64,000 nt of DNA from Streptomyces flavochromogenes (GTDB lineage: Bacteria; Actinomycetota; Actinomycetes; Streptomycetales; Streptomycetaceae). The notes under the pieces are model-generated. The model ran no database searches. It saw only the letters and a list, made by a program, of their open reading frames with translations, and was not told where the DNA came from. Below, piece by piece: positions 53,680 to 64,000 of the stretch. Position 1 is the stretch's first letter. Each line of letters begins with the position of its first letter. Position numbers and translations under genes: made by a program. The DNA lies in the NCBI RefSeq assembly GCF_000717595.1, contig NZ_JNZO01000023.1, positions 1 through 64,000 of the forward strand, read 5' to 3'.

Positions 53680-54930
53680 ATGAGCGACCGCCCCTCTCCT
53701 CTCGCCGACCCGCATATCGCCTTCGACGTCTCCGAAGGACGCCGGGACATCGTCGTCCTCGGCTCGACCGGGTCCATCGGCACGCAGGCCATCGACCTGG
53801 TGCTGCGCAACCCCGACCGCTTCCGGGTCACCGCCCTGGCCGCCTCGGGCGGCCGGGTCGCGCTGCTCGCCGAGCAGGCGCACCGGCTGAAGGTCGCCGC
53901 GGTCGCCGTGGCCCGCGAGGACGTGGTGGAGGAGCTCCGTACGGCCCTGAAGGCGCTGTACGGCTCCGAGCCGCTGCCCGAGCTCCTCGCCGGCCCCGAC
54001 GCGGCCACCCAGCTCGCCGCCTCGCCGTGCCACACCGTCCTCAACGGCATCACCGGTTCCATCGGCCTCGCGCCGACCCTGGCCGCCCTCGAAGCCGGCC
54101 GTACCCTCGCCCTCGCCAACAAGGAGTCGCTGATCGTCGGCGGCCCCCTGGTGAAGGCGCTCGCGAAGCCCGGCCAGATCATCCCGGTCGACTCCGAGCA
54201 CGCCGCCCTCTTCCAGGCGCTCGCCGCGGGCACCCGCGCCGACGTCCGCAAGCTGGTCGTCACCGCCTCGGGCGGCCCGTTCCGCGGCCGTACGCGCGCG
54301 CAGCTCGCCCACGTCACCCGCGAGGACGCGCTCGCCCACCCGACCTGGGCGATGGGCCCGGTGATCACGGTGAACAGCGCCACCCTGGTCAACAAGGGCC
54401 TGGAGGTCATCGAGGCGCACCTCCTCTACGACATCCCGTTCGACCGCATCGAGGTCGTCGTCCACCCGCAGTCGTACGTGCACTCGATGGTCGAGTTCAC
54501 CGACGGCTCCACGCTCGCCCAGGCCACCCCGCCCGACATGGGCGGCCCGATCGCCATCGGCATCGGCTGGCCCGAGCGGGTCCCGGACGCGGCCCCCGCC
54601 TTCGACTGGAGCAAGGCCTCCACCTGGGAGTTCTTCCCGCTCGACACCGAGGCGTTCCCGTCGGTGGGCCTGGCCCGCCACGTCGGCGAGCTGGGCGGCA
54701 CCGCCCCCGCCGTCTTCAACGCGGCCAACGAGGAGTGCGTCGAGGCGTTCCTCGACGGACGGCTGCCGTTCAACGGAATCATGGATACGGTCACAGCGGT
54801 CGTCGCGGAGCACGGCGTTCCCGCCGCGGGAACCTCCCTCACCGTGCCGGACGTCCTCGAAGCGGAGACCTGGGCGCGAGCCCGGGCCCGAGAGCTCGCA
54901 GCGAAGGCAACAGCGGAGGCCCGCGCATGA
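53680..54930 (+). CDS. dxr: 1-deoxy-D-xylulose 5-phosphate reductoisomerase
   Basis: The second enzyme of the MEP isoprenoid pathway, 416 residues. It contains the NADPH-binding [15 protein letters not shown], the metal/substrate loops [21 protein letters not shown] and [14 protein letters not shown], and the C-terminal [13 protein letters not shown] chose the ATG at 53680, but an ATG three codons upstream is also possible. The stop overlaps the next start in ATGA. The run dxr-site-2 protease-ispG matches the order in Mycobacterium. Confidence 0.96.
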   Translation: MSDRPSPLADPHIAFDVSEGRRDIVVLGSTGSIGTQAIDLVLRNPDRFRVTALAASGGRVALLAEQAHRLKVAAVAVAREDVVEELRTALKALYGSEPLPELLAGPDAATQLAASPCHTVLNGITGSIGLAPTLAALEAGRTLALANKESLIVGGPLVKALAKPGQIIPVDSEHAALFQALAAGTRADVRKLVVTASGGPFRGRTRAQLAHVTREDALAHPTWAMGPVITVNSATLVNKGLEVIEAHLLYDIPFDRIEVVVHPQSYVHSMVEFTDGSTLAQATPPDMGGPIAIGIGWPERVPDAAPAFDWSKASTWEFFPLDTEAFPSVGLARHVGELGGTAPAVFNAANEECVEAFLDGRLPFNGIMDTVTAVVAEHGVPAAGTSLTVPDVLEAETWARARARELAAKATAEARA

Positions 54931-56234
54931 CCGAAATGCTCCTGTACATCCTGGGCCTCGTGCTGTTCGCCCTCGGCCTCCTCGTCTCCATCGCCTGGCA
55001 CGAGCTGGGCCACCTCTCCACGGCCAAGCTCTTCGGCATCCGCGTGCCGCAGTACATGGTCGGCTTCGGCCCGACGATCTGGTCGAAGAGGCGCGGTGAG
55101 ACCGAGTACGGCATCAAGGCCATCCCCGCCGGCGGCTACATCCGCATGATCGGCATGTTCCCGCCGGGCGAGGACGGCAAGATCGAGGCCCGCTCCACCT
55201 CGCCCTGGCGCTCGATGATCGAGGACGCCCGGGAGGCCTCGTACGAGGAGCTCAAGCCCGGCGACGAGACCCGGCTCTTCTACACGCGCAAGCCGTGGAA
55301 GCGCGTGATCGTGATGTTCGCCGGACCGTTCATGAACCTGGTCCTGGCGGTCGCGCTGTTCTTCGGCTCGATGATGACGCTGGGCATCGAGGGCCAGACG
55401 ACGGACGTCGCCGCCGTCCAGAAGTGCGTCATCAAGCAGAGCGAGAAGCGCGAGAAGTGCGCGGCGGGCGACCCCGTCTCCCCGGCCTTCAAGGCGGGTC
55501 TGAAGGACGGCGACAAGATCGTCGCCTTCAACGGCACGCCGGTGAGCGACTGGGACACCCTGTCCGACCGCATCCGCGACACCATCGGCCCGGCGACGGT
55601 CACCGTCGAGCGGGCCGGGCAGCGCATCGACCTGCACCCCACCCTCGTCTCCAACGAGGTGCCGAAGAAGGACGAGGACGGCAAGGTCGTCCAGCCGCTC
55701 GACTACGAACCGGCCGGATACCTCGGTTTCCAGTCCAAGACCGAGGTCGCGCCCCTCACCTTCGTCGAGACCACCGACCGCATGGGCGACCTGCTGGAGA
55801 ACGGCGTCCACTCGGTGATCGCCCTCCCCGGCAAGATCCCCGGTCTGTGGGACGCCACCTTCGGCGACGGCGAGCGCGCCGACGACTCGCCGGTCGGCGT
55901 CGTCGGCGCCGCCCGCATCACCGGTGAACTGATGACCGTCGAGGCCCCGCCGACGACGATCCTCGTGATGTTCATGAACCTGCTCGTCGGGTTCAACGTG
56001 TCGCTGTTCCTGTTCAACATGCTCCCGCTGCTGCCGCTCGACGGCGGTCACATCGCGGGTGCCCTGTGGGAGTCCGTACGCCGTCACACGGCCCGGATCT
56101 TCAAGCGCCCCGACCCGGGCCCGTTCGACGTGGCGAAGCTGATGCCCGCCGCGTACGTGGTGGCCGGAGTCTTCGTCTGTTTCACGCTGCTCGTCCTCGC
56201 CGCCGACCTCGTCAACCCGGTGAAGATCACGTAG
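54927..56234 (+). CDS. Site-2 intramembrane metalloprotease (RseP/Rip1-like)
   Basis: A zinc protease of 435 residues that cuts anti-sigma factors or other membrane proteins. The catalytic HELGH is at residues 25-29 in the first membrane helix. A PDZ domain occupies about residues 160-235 ([17 protein letters not shown]), and the second zinc motif [12 protein letters not shown] is near residue 380. Four membrane helices are visible. Its start overlaps dxr by four bases. A terminator follows. Confidence 0.93.
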   Translation: MTEMLLYILGLVLFALGLLVSIAWHELGHLSTAKLFGIRVPQYMVGFGPTIWSKRRGETEYGIKAIPAGGYIRMIGMFPPGEDGKIEARSTSPWRSMIEDAREASYEELKPGDETRLFYTRKPWKRVIVMFAGPFMNLVLAVALFFGSMMTLGIEGQTTDVAAVQKCVIKQSEKREKCAAGDPVSPAFKAGLKDGDKIVAFNGTPVSDWDTLSDRIRDTIGPATVTVERAGQRIDLHPTLVSNEVPKKDEDGKVVQPLDYEPAGYLGFQSKTEVAPLTFVETTDRMGDLLENGVHSVIALPGKIPGLWDATFGDGERADDSPVGVVGAARITGELMTVEAPPTTILVMFMNLLVGFNVSLFLFNMLPLLPLDGGHIAGALWESVRRHTARIFKRPDPGPFDVAKLMPAAYVVAGVFVCFTLLVLAADLVNPVKIT

Positions 56235-56240
56235 TCCACA

Positions 56241-56272
56241 GGGGGGCCGGACCCGGTGGTGTCCGGCCCCCC
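56241..56272 (+). terminator. Terminator after the site-2 protease
   Basis: A perfect 12-bp stem (GGGGGGCCGGAC, 56241-56252, with its complement 56261-56272) has an 8-base loop. It separates dxr and the protease from ispG. Confidence 0.8.
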
Positions 56273-56337
56273 GCCCCCGGGGCGGTAACCTCGGAGACCT
56301 GAGCCCGCCGACGCACAACCTTGAGGTTGCACAAAAG

Positions 56338-57495
<1,158 letters not shown>

Positions 57496-57549
57496 GTGTT
57501 TCCGGCTCGTCCCGAAGGCCCGGTTCCTCCCGGATCCCCGGTCCCTCCC

Positions 57550-57585
57550 GAAGCCCCCTCCTCCCTCCGGGGAGGAGGGGGCTTC
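57550..57585 (+). terminator. Terminator after ispG
   Basis: A perfect 16-bp stem (57550-57565 with 57570-57585) is closed by a TCCG tetraloop with a C-G closing pair, the same loop as in the terminator after cdsA. Confidence 0.9.
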
Positions 57586-57664
57586 GTGTGCGTGGAGGGC
57601 CCCGCCACAGGCGAGAGGGGTAAAGTGCGGAGACCACGTAGAACCGTACGGTGAGGCCCCCTTC

Positions 57665-58510
57665 GTGCTGACACAACCCGCCACCCGGGTCCTCGAACCC
57701 GCCGACCTCGGCGCCGCACTCGCCGTTCTGGAGAGCGCCCCCGTCGAGAACGCCTTCGTGACCGCCCGCGTCCAGGTCGCCGGGCTCGATCCCTGGCGCC
57801 TCGGCGGCGAGATGTGGGGCTGGTACAGCGAGGGGCGGCTGCGGTCGCTCTGTTACTCCGGTGCCAACCTCGTGCCGCTCTGCGCGACGCCCGAGGCCGT
57901 TCGCGCCTTCGCCGACCGGGCGCGCAGGACCGGCCGCCGCTGTTCCTCCATCGTCGGGCCCGCCGAGCCCACCACCGAGCTGTGGCGGCTCCTGGAGCCC
58001 AGCTGGGGCCCCGCGCGGGACGTCCGCGCCCGTCAGCCGCTGATGGTCGCCGAGGAGCCCTCCGCGACCGTCGCGCCCGACCCGCTCGTGCGCCGCGTCC
58101 GCAAGGACGAGATGGAGGTGATCATGCCCGCGTGCGTGGCCATGTTCACCGAGGAGGTCGGCATCTCCCCGCTCGCCAACGACGGCGGACTGCTCTACCA
58201 GGCCCGGGTCGCCGAGCTCGTCGGCGCCGGCCGTTCCTTCGCCCGTATCGAGGACGGCAAGGTGATCTTCAAGGCGGAGATCGGCGCCGCCACCCGCCAG
58301 GCCTGCCAGATCCAGGGTGTCTGGGTCGCCCCCGAGCACCGCGGCAAGGGTCTCTCCGAGTCGGGCATGGCCGCCGTCCTCCAGTACGCCCTGGCGGACG
58401 TCGCACCCGTCGTCAGCCTCTACGTGAACGACTACAACACCCCGGCGAGGGCCTCGTACCGCCGGGTCGGGTTCCAGGAGACCGGTGCCTTCATGAGCGT
58501 GCTGTTCTGA
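57665..58510 (+). CDS. GNAT acetyltransferase with DUF4081 domain
   Basis: A protein of 281 residues. The N-terminal DUF4081 region (LESAPVENAFVTARVQVAG, then GEMWGWYSEGRLRSLCY) precedes a GNAT fold from about residue 135, with the acetyl-CoA loop VWVAPEHRGKGLSESGMAAV and the closing LYVNDYNTPARASYRRVGF. The substrate is unknown. The same gene follows ispG in Mycobacterium. GTG at 57665. Confidence 0.88.
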   Translation: MLTQPATRVLEPADLGAALAVLESAPVENAFVTARVQVAGLDPWRLGGEMWGWYSEGRLRSLCYSGANLVPLCATPEAVRAFADRARRTGRRCSSIVGPAEPTTELWRLLEPSWGPARDVRARQPLMVAEEPSATVAPDPLVRRVRKDEMEVIMPACVAMFTEEVGISPLANDGGLLYQARVAELVGAGRSFARIEDGKVIFKAEIGAATRQACQIQGVWVAPEHRGKGLSESGMAAVLQYALADVAPVVSLYVNDYNTPARASYRRVGFQETGAFMSVLF

Positions 58511-58538
58511 GGACCCGGCCGCTTGTAGGGTGCGCCGC

Positions 58539-59084
58539 ATGGATGACGCAGAGATCATGATCGGGCCGGTCAATCTCGCAGCCCGGGTGGACGAGGCACT
58601 CGCCGTGCAGGCGCTCGCCTTCGGCCTGGACCAGGACGAGATCGCCGTACGCCGCCACATCGTGCTGCGCCACCTGCTGAACCCCGGCGCGCGCGCCTAC
58701 GGGGCCACCACCCCCGAGGGGAAGCTCGTCGGGTTCGTGTACGGGATGCCCAACGACCGCGGGCACTGGTGGTCCACCGTCGTCGAGTCGTATCTGCGCG
58801 CCACGGGCACCGTCGACTGGCTCGACGACTCCTTCGTGATCACCGAACTCCACGTCCACCCGTCCCACCAGGGGCGTGGTGTGGGCCGCGAGCTGATCAC
58901 CACCATCACCGACGAGTCCGCCCAACCGCGCTCGATCCTCTCGGCGATCGACACCGACAGCCCGGCCCGCGGCCTCTACCGCTCCCTCGGCTACCAGGAC
59001 CTCGCCCGCCAGGTGCACTTCCCGAGCGCGGTCCGCCCGTACGCGGTCATGGGCGCGGCCCTGCCGCTCAAGCGCCGGAACTGA
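58539..59084 (+). CDS. GNAT acetyltransferase
   Basis: An N-acetyltransferase of 181 residues. The acetyl-CoA loop is LHVHPSHQGRGVGRELIT, and the C-terminal SPARGLYRSLGY is typical. An extended N-terminus (residues 1-60) is specific to this protein. The substrate is unknown. It starts at ATG 58539, 28 bases after the previous acetyltransferase gene, in the same direction, so both are probably on one transcript. Confidence 0.85.
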   Translation: MDDAEIMIGPVNLAARVDEALAVQALAFGLDQDEIAVRRHIVLRHLLNPGARAYGATTPEGKLVGFVYGMPNDRGHWWSTVVESYLRATGTVDWLDDSFVITELHVHPSHQGRGVGRELITTITDESAQPRSILSAIDTDSPARGLYRSLGYQDLARQVHFPSAVRPYAVMGAALPLKRRN

Positions 59085-59153
59085 TTTCTCCGACCCGGGG
59101 AGGCCCGGCTAATCTCGGGGCCATCATCCTTACCCGGCAGGAGTACGAGAACC

Positions 59154-60854
59154 ATGGCCAACGCACCGGTCCAGCGCATGTCCCAGTTGATGGCGAAGAC
59201 GCTGCGCGACGACCCGGCCGACGCCGAGGTCCTCAGCCACAAGCTCCTCGTCCGCGCCGGCTACGTGCGCCGCACCGCCGCCGGCATCTGGAGCTGGCTG
59301 CCCCTCGGCAAGAAGGTCCTCTCCAACATCGAGCGCATCGTCCGCGAGGAGATGGACGCGATCGGCGCGCAGGAGGTCACCCTCCCCGCGCTGCTGCCGC
59401 GTGAGCCGTACGAGGCGACGGGCCGCTGGGACGAGTACGGCGCCGAGCTCTTCCGTCTCCAGGACCGCAAGGGCGGCGACTACCTCCTCGGCCCGACGCA
59501 CGAGGAGATCTTCACGCTCCTGGTCAAGGACCAGTGCTCGTCGTACAAGGACCTGCCGGTCATCCTCTACCAGATCCAGAACAAGTTCCGTGACGAGGCC
59601 CGCCCCCGCGCCGGCATCCTGCGCGGCCGCGAGTTCCTCATGAAGGACTCGTACTCCTTCGACACGGAGGACGAGGGCCTCGCCCAGTCCTACGCCCTGC
59701 ACCGCCAGGCCTACCAGCGGGTCTTCGAGCGCCTCGGCCTCGACTACCGCATCGTCGCGGCCACCGCCGGAGCCATGGGCGGCTCGAAGTCCGAGGAGTT
59801 CCTGGCCCCGGCCGAGGCCGGCGAGGACACCTTCGCCGACTGCCCGAACTGCGACTTCGCGGCGAACACCGAGGCGATCTCGTACGAGCTCAAGCCGGTC
59901 GACGGCTCGGCCGTCGCGGCCGCCGAGGAGATCCCCACCCCGGACACCCCGACGATCGAGACCCTGGCCGCCTCCCTCGGCGTCCCGGCCTCCGCCACGC
60001 TGAAGAACCTCCTCGTGAAGGTCGACGGCGAGATCGTCGCGGTGGGCGTCCCCGGCGACCGCGAGGTCGACATGGGCAAGGTCGAGGAGCACTTCGCGCC
60101 GGCGACCGTCGAGATGGTCACCGAGACCGACTTCGCCGAGCGCGCCGACCTCGTACGGGGCTACGTCGGCCCGCAGGGCCTGGAGAAGGTCACGTACATC
60201 GCCGACCCGCGCGTGGCGCCGGGCACCGCGTGGATCACCGGTGCCAACAAGGACGGCATGCACGCGAAGAACGTCGTCGCGGGCCGTGACTTCGAGGTCG
60301 AGGAGTACGTCGACGTCGTCGTCGTGCAGGAGGGCGACCCGTGCCCCACGTGCGGCACCGGCCTCAAGCTGGACCGCGCCATCGAGATCGGCCACATCTT
60401 CCAGCTGGGCCGCAAGTACGCCGATGCCCTCAAGCTCGACGTCCTCGGCCAGCACGGCAAGCCGGTCCGCGTGACCATGGGCTCGTACGGCATCGGCGTC
60501 TCGCGCGCCGTCGCCGCGCTCGCGGAGCAGACGGCCGACGAGAAGGGCCTGTGCTGGCCCGCCGAGGTCGCCCCGGCCGACGTCCACGTCGTCGCCGCGG
60601 GCAAGGCGCTCCAGACGGAGCTGGCACTGGAGGTCTCCGACAAGCTGTCCGCCGCGGGCCTCCGCGTCCTGGTCGACGACCGCGCGGGCGTCTCGCCCGG
60701 CGTCAAGTTCACCGACGCGGAGCTCATGGGCGTCCCGAAGATCCTGGTCGCGGGCCGCCGTGCGGCGGAGGGCGTCGTGGAGCTGAAGGACCGCCGCACG
60801 GGCGACCGCGAGGAACTGACGGTCGACGAGGCGCTCGCCCGCCTGACCGCCTGA
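59154..60854 (+). CDS. proS: Prolyl-tRNA synthetase (bacterial type with editing domain)
   Basis: ProRS attaches proline to tRNA-Pro. The product has 566 residues with class II motifs. [19 protein letters not shown] is in motif 1, the segment [20 protein letters not shown] in motif 2, and [17 protein letters not shown] in motif 3. An insertion of about 180 residues between motifs 2 and 3 is the bacterial editing domain, with [20 protein letters not shown]. The anticodon domain is C-terminal. ATG at 59154 with AGGAG upstream. Confidence 0.96.
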   Translation: MANAPVQRMSQLMAKTLRDDPADAEVLSHKLLVRAGYVRRTAAGIWSWLPLGKKVLSNIERIVREEMDAIGAQEVTLPALLPREPYEATGRWDEYGAELFRLQDRKGGDYLLGPTHEEIFTLLVKDQCSSYKDLPVILYQIQNKFRDEARPRAGILRGREFLMKDSYSFDTEDEGLAQSYALHRQAYQRVFERLGLDYRIVAATAGAMGGSKSEEFLAPAEAGEDTFADCPNCDFAANTEAISYELKPVDGSAVAAAEEIPTPDTPTIETLAASLGVPASATLKNLLVKVDGEIVAVGVPGDREVDMGKVEEHFAPATVEMVTETDFAERADLVRGYVGPQGLEKVTYIADPRVAPGTAWITGANKDGMHAKNVVAGRDFEVEEYVDVVVVQEGDPCPTCGTGLKLDRAIEIGHIFQLGRKYADALKLDVLGQHGKPVRVTMGSYGIGVSRAVAALAEQTADEKGLCWPAEVAPADVHVVAAGKALQTELALEVSDKLSAAGLRVLVDDRAGVSPGVKFTDAELMGVPKILVAGRRAAEGVVELKDRRTGDREELTVDEALARLTA

Positions 60855-60868
60855 CGCGGGAGACGTGA

Positions 60869-60903
60869 GGGAGGGGCGGGGGCCCGAGGCCCCCGCCCCT
60901 CCC
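60869..60903. terminator. Bidirectional terminator between proS and the stomatin gene
   Basis: A perfect 16-bp stem (60869-60884 with 60888-60903) lies between two convergent genes, so it can end transcripts from both sides. Confidence 0.85.
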
Positions 60904-60915
60904 GTCGTGGGACGC

Positions 60916-61872
60916 TCAGGCGCCTTCGTCGGGCGGAGCCGGATCCACCGACGCCCCCGTCAGGTCACCCACCGGCTCCACTCCCTCGGCCGCATGGGCC
61001 GCGCCCTTCAGGTACGCGTCACTGACCGGCGGTGTCGGCGCTGTCGGCGGGGCGGGCGCTGTCGGCGGGGTGGGCGCCTCGGCGGACGCCTCGCCCACGG
61101 CGGCCGCGGACCCCATCGTCGACCGTTCCAGGAATCGCAGCAGTTCCACCGGGAACGGCAGGACCAGCGTCGAGTTCTTCTCCGCCGCCACCGCCACCAC
61201 GGTCTGCAGCAGCCGCAGCTGCAGCGCCGCCGGCTGGTCGGACATGACCGCCGCCGCCTCCGCCAGCTTCTTCGAGGCCTGGAGCTCCGCGTCCGCGTTG
61301 ATCACCCGCGCCCGGCGTTCCCGGTCCGCCTCCGCCTGCCGGGCCATCGAGCGCTTCATCGTCTCCGGCAGGGAGACGTCCTTGATCTCGACCCGGTCGA
61401 TCTGCACGCCCCAGCCGATCGCGGGGGAGTCCAGCATCAGTTCCAGGCCCTGGTTGAGTTTCTCCCGGTTCGACAGCAGGTCGTCGAGATCGCTCTTGCC
61501 GATGATCGACCGCAGGGACGTCTGCGCCATCTGCGAGACCGCGAACTTGTAGTCCTCGACCCGGATCAGCGCCTCCGCGGCGTCGACGACCTTGAAGTAG
61601 ACGACCGCGTCGACCCGCACCGTCACGTTGTCCCGCGTGATGCCCTCCTGCGCGGGCACGGGCATCGTGACGATCTGCATGTTCACCTTGTGGAGGCGGT
61701 CCACCCCCGGAACGATCATCGTGAATCCGGGCGCGCGCACGTCGTTGCGCAGCCGGCCGAAGCGGAAGACGACTCCTCGCTCGTACTGCTTCACGACCCG
61801 TGCGGCCGCCCCCGCGTACACGGCGGCCGCCGCGGCCACGCCGGCCGCCGCCACCAGCAGATCTTCGATCAT
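60916..61872 (-). CDS. SPFH/stomatin-family membrane protein
   Basis: A band-7 protein of 318 residues. An N-terminal hydrophobic segment (LLVAAAGVAAAAAVYAGAA) is followed by the PHB domain (about 25-200), with FRFGRLRNDVRAPGFTMIVP, then AVVYFKVVDAAEALIRVEDY. A helical segment and a low-complexity C-terminus (about 255-318, Pro/Thr/Ala rich) follow. Such proteins scaffold membrane domains and often pair with NfeD, but no nfeD gene is adjacent. ATG 61872 is preferred over a GTG three bases upstream because AGGGGG lies 5 bases upstream. Confidence 0.9.
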   Translation of the reverse strand: MIEDLLVAAAGVAAAAAVYAGAAARVVKQYERGVVFRFGRLRNDVRAPGFTMIVPGVDRLHKVNMQIVTMPVPAQEGITRDNVTVRVDAVVYFKVVDAAEALIRVEDYKFAVSQMAQTSLRSIIGKSDLDDLLSNREKLNQGLELMLDSPAIGWGVQIDRVEIKDVSLPETMKRSMARQAEADRERRARVINADAELQASKKLAEAAAVMSDQPAALQLRLLQTVVAVAAEKNSTLVLPFPVELLRFLERSTMGSAAAVGEASAEAPTPPTAPAPPTAPTPPVSDAYLKGAAHAAEGVEPVGDLTGASVDPAPPDEGA

Positions 61873-61917
61873 CACGGCCCCCTGGATTGAGCCGAACGGT
61901 ACAGAAAGGGTATTCCC

Positions 61918-62817
61918 CTACAGCCAGCTCGCGAACTCCAGGAGCAGCTCGGCATCCTGCCGGCGCCCCGCCGTCAGCGCCCGCGTGCCCGACTCGACCG
62001 CGCGGAACAGCGTCCAGCCGCGCAGCCGCTCCCGGTCCAGGTCCAGGGAGTCCGCCAGCTTGTTGACCCGCCGCCGGGCCGCCGAGGCACCCGAGGACGC
62101 GGCCACCAGGTCCTCGACCCGGTCCCGCACGAGCCGGGCGAGGTCGTACGCCCGCTCGCCGACCAGCGGCTCGGGGCCCACGGCCAGCCAGGGCGCCCGG
62201 TCACCGCCGAGCACCTTGCCCTGCCGGAAGTTCCCGTGCAGCAGCACCGTCTCCGAGGAGCCGTGGACGAGCTCCTCGCGCGCCGCGAGCGCCGCCGTCG
62301 TCAGCTCGGCGGTTCCTGTCCCGGCCAGGTGGGGGACCATCGCCGCCGCCTGCCGGGCGGTCCGCTCGGCCACCGTCTCGAAGCCGTGCTCCGCCGCCGG
62401 TTCGACCCACAGCTTGCGTACGGTCCCGGCCGCCTCCAGCAGTGCCTTCGCCTCCGGGAGCGAGCGGAGCGAGACCTCGGGGTGCAGCCGTTCGAGGACG
62501 AGCGCGCCCTCCGCGGCCTCGTCGAGGAGCTGGACCGCGCCCCAGCCGTTCCAGTGCGCGAGCGCGTCCCGCTCCAGGTCGGGCCGGGCGAACGAGGGTG
62601 CGATCTTGAGCGCGGCGGGGGAGCCGTCGGACCGCCGGACGAGCACGACCAGGCTGCTGCGTCCGCCGGGTGCCATCACCCGTTCGCTCTCCAGGGCGGC
62701 GCGGTCGAGTACCTGATCGGCGAGCTCGGGCAGGCTCCCGAGCCATTCGGCCGCCGCGGCGTCCCCGTACGTCTCGCCGAGCGTCCTGATCAGTCGCTGC
62801 GGCGGTTCGAAACCCAT
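61918..62817 (-). CDS. Aminoglycoside/hydroxyurea phosphotransferase-like protein, likely pseudokinase
   Basis: A protein of 299 residues from the APH(6)/hydroxyurea kinase family. The N-lobe lysine is present (SPAALKIA). The catalytic loop reads HGNFRQGK (194-201) where active members have HGDLHxGN, so the catalytic Asp, the His and the metal-binding Asn are all changed. The later DPK-type motif has Gly at 214 (VGPEP) in place of the Asp. Phosphotransfer is therefore unlikely. The rest of the fold, including LVGERAYDLARLVRDRVEDL, is preserved, so the protein is probably made and folded. ATG at 62817. Confidence 0.88.
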   Translation of the reverse strand: MGFEPPQRLIRTLGETYGDAAAAEWLGSLPELADQVLDRAALESERVMAPGGRSSLVVLVRRSDGSPAALKIAPSFARPDLERDALAHWNGWGAVQLLDEAAEGALVLERLHPEVSLRSLPEAKALLEAAGTVRKLWVEPAAEHGFETVAERTARQAAAMVPHLAGTGTAELTTAALAAREELVHGSSETVLLHGNFRQGKVLGGDRAPWLAVGPEPLVGERAYDLARLVRDRVEDLVAASSGASAARRRVNKLADSLDLDRERLRGWTLFRAVESGTRALTAGRRQDAELLLEFASWL

Positions 62818-62848
62818 GCGTACGTTGTTCCTTCGGTCGGGGCGGGGC

Positions 62849-63265
62849 TCACACCCGCTCGGCGAGCCCAGGAAAGGTTACGTCGCTGCCGCGCCAGCGG
62901 ACTGCGCGTACCGCCGCCTCCCGCAGCGCGGCGGCCGCCTCGCGGCGCCGAGGGCCCTCGGTGGCCCGGACGAGGTCGGAGCAGACCCCGGCCACCCGGT
63001 CCTCGATGACGGCCGCGAGCCGTACGGCGCCGGCCGGGTCCGCGACCCGGAAGGGCAGCTCGTACGCGGCCGCCGCCACCACCGGCGTACCGCCGAGGTC
63101 GCGCACGCTCCGGCGCAGCGCGTCCCGGCGTGCCCGGTGCGCCTCGTACGCGGCGGTGGCCTCGGCCCGCCGTTCCGTCCCGATCCGGCCGCCGACGACC
63201 CCGTACCCGTACACCGCCGCGTGTTCGGCGGCCAGCGCGGCCTGGGTCGCGTCGAGGGCGCTCAT
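62849..63265 (-). CDS. Ferritin-like DUF4439 protein
   Basis: A helical protein of 138 residues with a four-helix bundle. It begins LDATQAALAAEHAAVYGYGV, which carries a family Glu-His, and contains PFRVADPAGAVRLAAVIED. No signal sequence is visible. Metal binding is plausible but unproven. Its ATG overlaps the stop of the upstream lipoprotein gene in ATGA, so the two are probably made together. Confidence 0.8.
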   Translation of the reverse strand: MSALDATQAALAAEHAAVYGYGVVGGRIGTERRAEATAAYEAHRARRDALRRSVRDLGGTPVVAAAAYELPFRVADPAGAVRLAAVIEDRVAGVCSDLVRATEGPRRREAAAALREAAVRAVRWRGSDVTFPGLAERV

Positions 63266-63840
63266 GCCCGGGCTCCTTCGGTCAGCAGGTAGGCGTGGGC
63301 GGCGCCGGCGGCGGCCACGGAGGCCAGCAGCCGGGCGTACTCGGGCGGGGCGGTGACCAGGGCGGCGGTGTGGGCGTCGGCGGCGGTGCGTTCGGCCGCC
63401 GCGAGCTCCTTCAGTGCCGCCCGGGGGTCGGTCGCGACGGGCACGGGGGGCGCGGTGGGCCGCGCGGAGGCGGAAGCCCCGGTGGAAGCGGAAGCGGAAG
63501 CGGTGGCGGCCGGTGGGGCCGTCGCCGGTCGCACCGTCGTACCGCCCTCGCCGAGCGCCTTGGCGTGCGCCGCCACGGAGCGTCGCAGCGGGGTGAGCCG
63601 GGGCGCGAGGGCGGGATGGGCGGTGAGCGCCGCGTCGTAACGTTCCAGCAGGGTCCTGGAGGCGGTCACGGAGCGCAGCCGCAGCGCGGCCTCGGCACGC
63701 GCCACCCGTTCGGCCTCCACCTCGGCCGGACTGGGCTTCCGGGGACCCGGGTCCCCGGAGGCGGTGCAGCCCGAGAGCGCCGCCGCGGCGGCGGCCGAGA
63801 CCCCCGCCGTCAGGAGTGCGCGCCTGCCCGTCGTCGTCAC
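63262..63840 (-). CDS. Lipoprotein with twin-arginine-like leader
   Basis: A lipoprotein of 192 residues. The leader TTTGRRALLTAGVSAAAAAA ends in a lipobox, LSGC, at about residue 25. The mature part is helical, with the Ala/Ser/Pro/Thr linker ATASASASTGASASARPTAP in the middle. The C-terminal TAPPEYARLLASVAAAGAAH resembles ferritin-like (DUF4439) helices, as in the next gene. GTG at 63840 with GGGAGA upstream. The function is unknown, and a cell-surface partner of the downstream ferritin-like protein is an inference. Bases 63841-64000 hold no gene. Confidence 0.75.
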   Translation of the reverse strand: MTTTGRRALLTAGVSAAAAAALSGCTASGDPGPRKPSPAEVEAERVARAEAALRLRSVTASRTLLERYDAALTAHPALAPRLTPLRRSVAAHAKALGEGGTTVRPATAPPAATASASASTGASASARPTAPPVPVATDPRAALKELAAAERTAADAHTAALVTAPPEYARLLASVAAAGAAHAYLLTEGARA

Positions 63841-64000
63841 GCTCTCTCCCTCAGCCGTGGTACGTCGTCGAAGATCGTCGGGATCACCGCAGGCGAGCGT
63901 ACCCGCGGGCCCCGGGGCGGTGGACGGCAACACCCTCCCGGACCGGATACCCTTTGGTCTGACACGCGAGCAAAGCGCGACGAACCCACAACAGCACACG

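Overview
The window is a piece of a Streptomyces (or very close actinomycete) chromosome. The evidence is a GC content near 70 percent with third codon positions almost always G or C, many GTG starts, and the gene order peptidase-rpsB-tsf-pyrH-frr-cdsA-rlmN at the left and dxr-site-2 protease-ispG-GNAT-proS at the right, an order I recognise from Streptomyces core chromosomes. I see no rRNA, tRNA, insertion sequence, prophage or CRISPR array. Positions 1-53 and 63841-64000 hold no gene I can support.

Layout. 54-8179: a degenerate M23 peptidase-like gene facing away, then the translation and lipid block rpsB, tsf, pyrH, frr, cdsA, a DHA2-type drug exporter and rlmN. 8216-12191: a TPP riboswitch and the three-gene thiamine ABC importer it controls. 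12270-16537: a RibD-like reductase, the remains of a frameshifted membrane gene, a LOG-family protein, and an unusual ABC permease and ATPase pair. 16752-21559: a class III aminotransferase and its Lrp/AsnC regulator, divergent from an aldehyde dehydrogenase and a spermidine/putrescine-binding lipoprotein. 21572-28496: two small membrane proteins, a serine hydrolase, a tightly overlapping glycerophosphodiesterase, methyltransferase, histidine kinase and response regulator operon, and an adenosine deaminase-family enzyme. 28572-29986: a DUF4190 protein and a NADAR protein. 30162-37401: a second aldehyde dehydrogenase and PotD pair followed by PotA, PotB, PotC and a PuuB-like oxidase. 37527-40598: a hypothetical gene, a GH18 chitinase behind a DasR-type site, and a PAP2 phosphatase. 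41020-50048: gabT, a VirD4-like ATPase, a PucR regulator, a very small membrane protein, an EamA exporter and a third aldehyde dehydrogenase. 50232-60854: acyl-CoA dehydrogenase, an atypical EPSP synthase, dxr, site-2 protease, ispG, two acetyltransferases and proS. 60916-63840: a stomatin-like protein, a pseudokinase, a ferritin-like protein and a lipoprotein on the minus strand.

How the genes fit together. The main accessory theme is polyamine and GABA use. Uptake (PotABCD plus an extra PotD), oxidation or transamination of the amine (PuuB-like oxidase, class III aminotransferase), oxidation of the aminoaldehyde (two related aldehyde dehydrogenases), GABA transamination (GabT) and succinate semialdehyde oxidation (the third aldehyde dehydrogenase is a candidate) all lie within about 33 kb. 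An ALDH-potD pair occurs twice in the same order and orientation, which suggests an old segmental duplication.

Protein-level oddities are a peptidase, a kinase and an ABC ATPase that have each lost conserved catalytic residues. Strong GC-rich hairpin terminators separate most transcription units, and two of them carry UCCG tetraloops. Short imperfect direct repeats fill three of the longer gene-free gaps.
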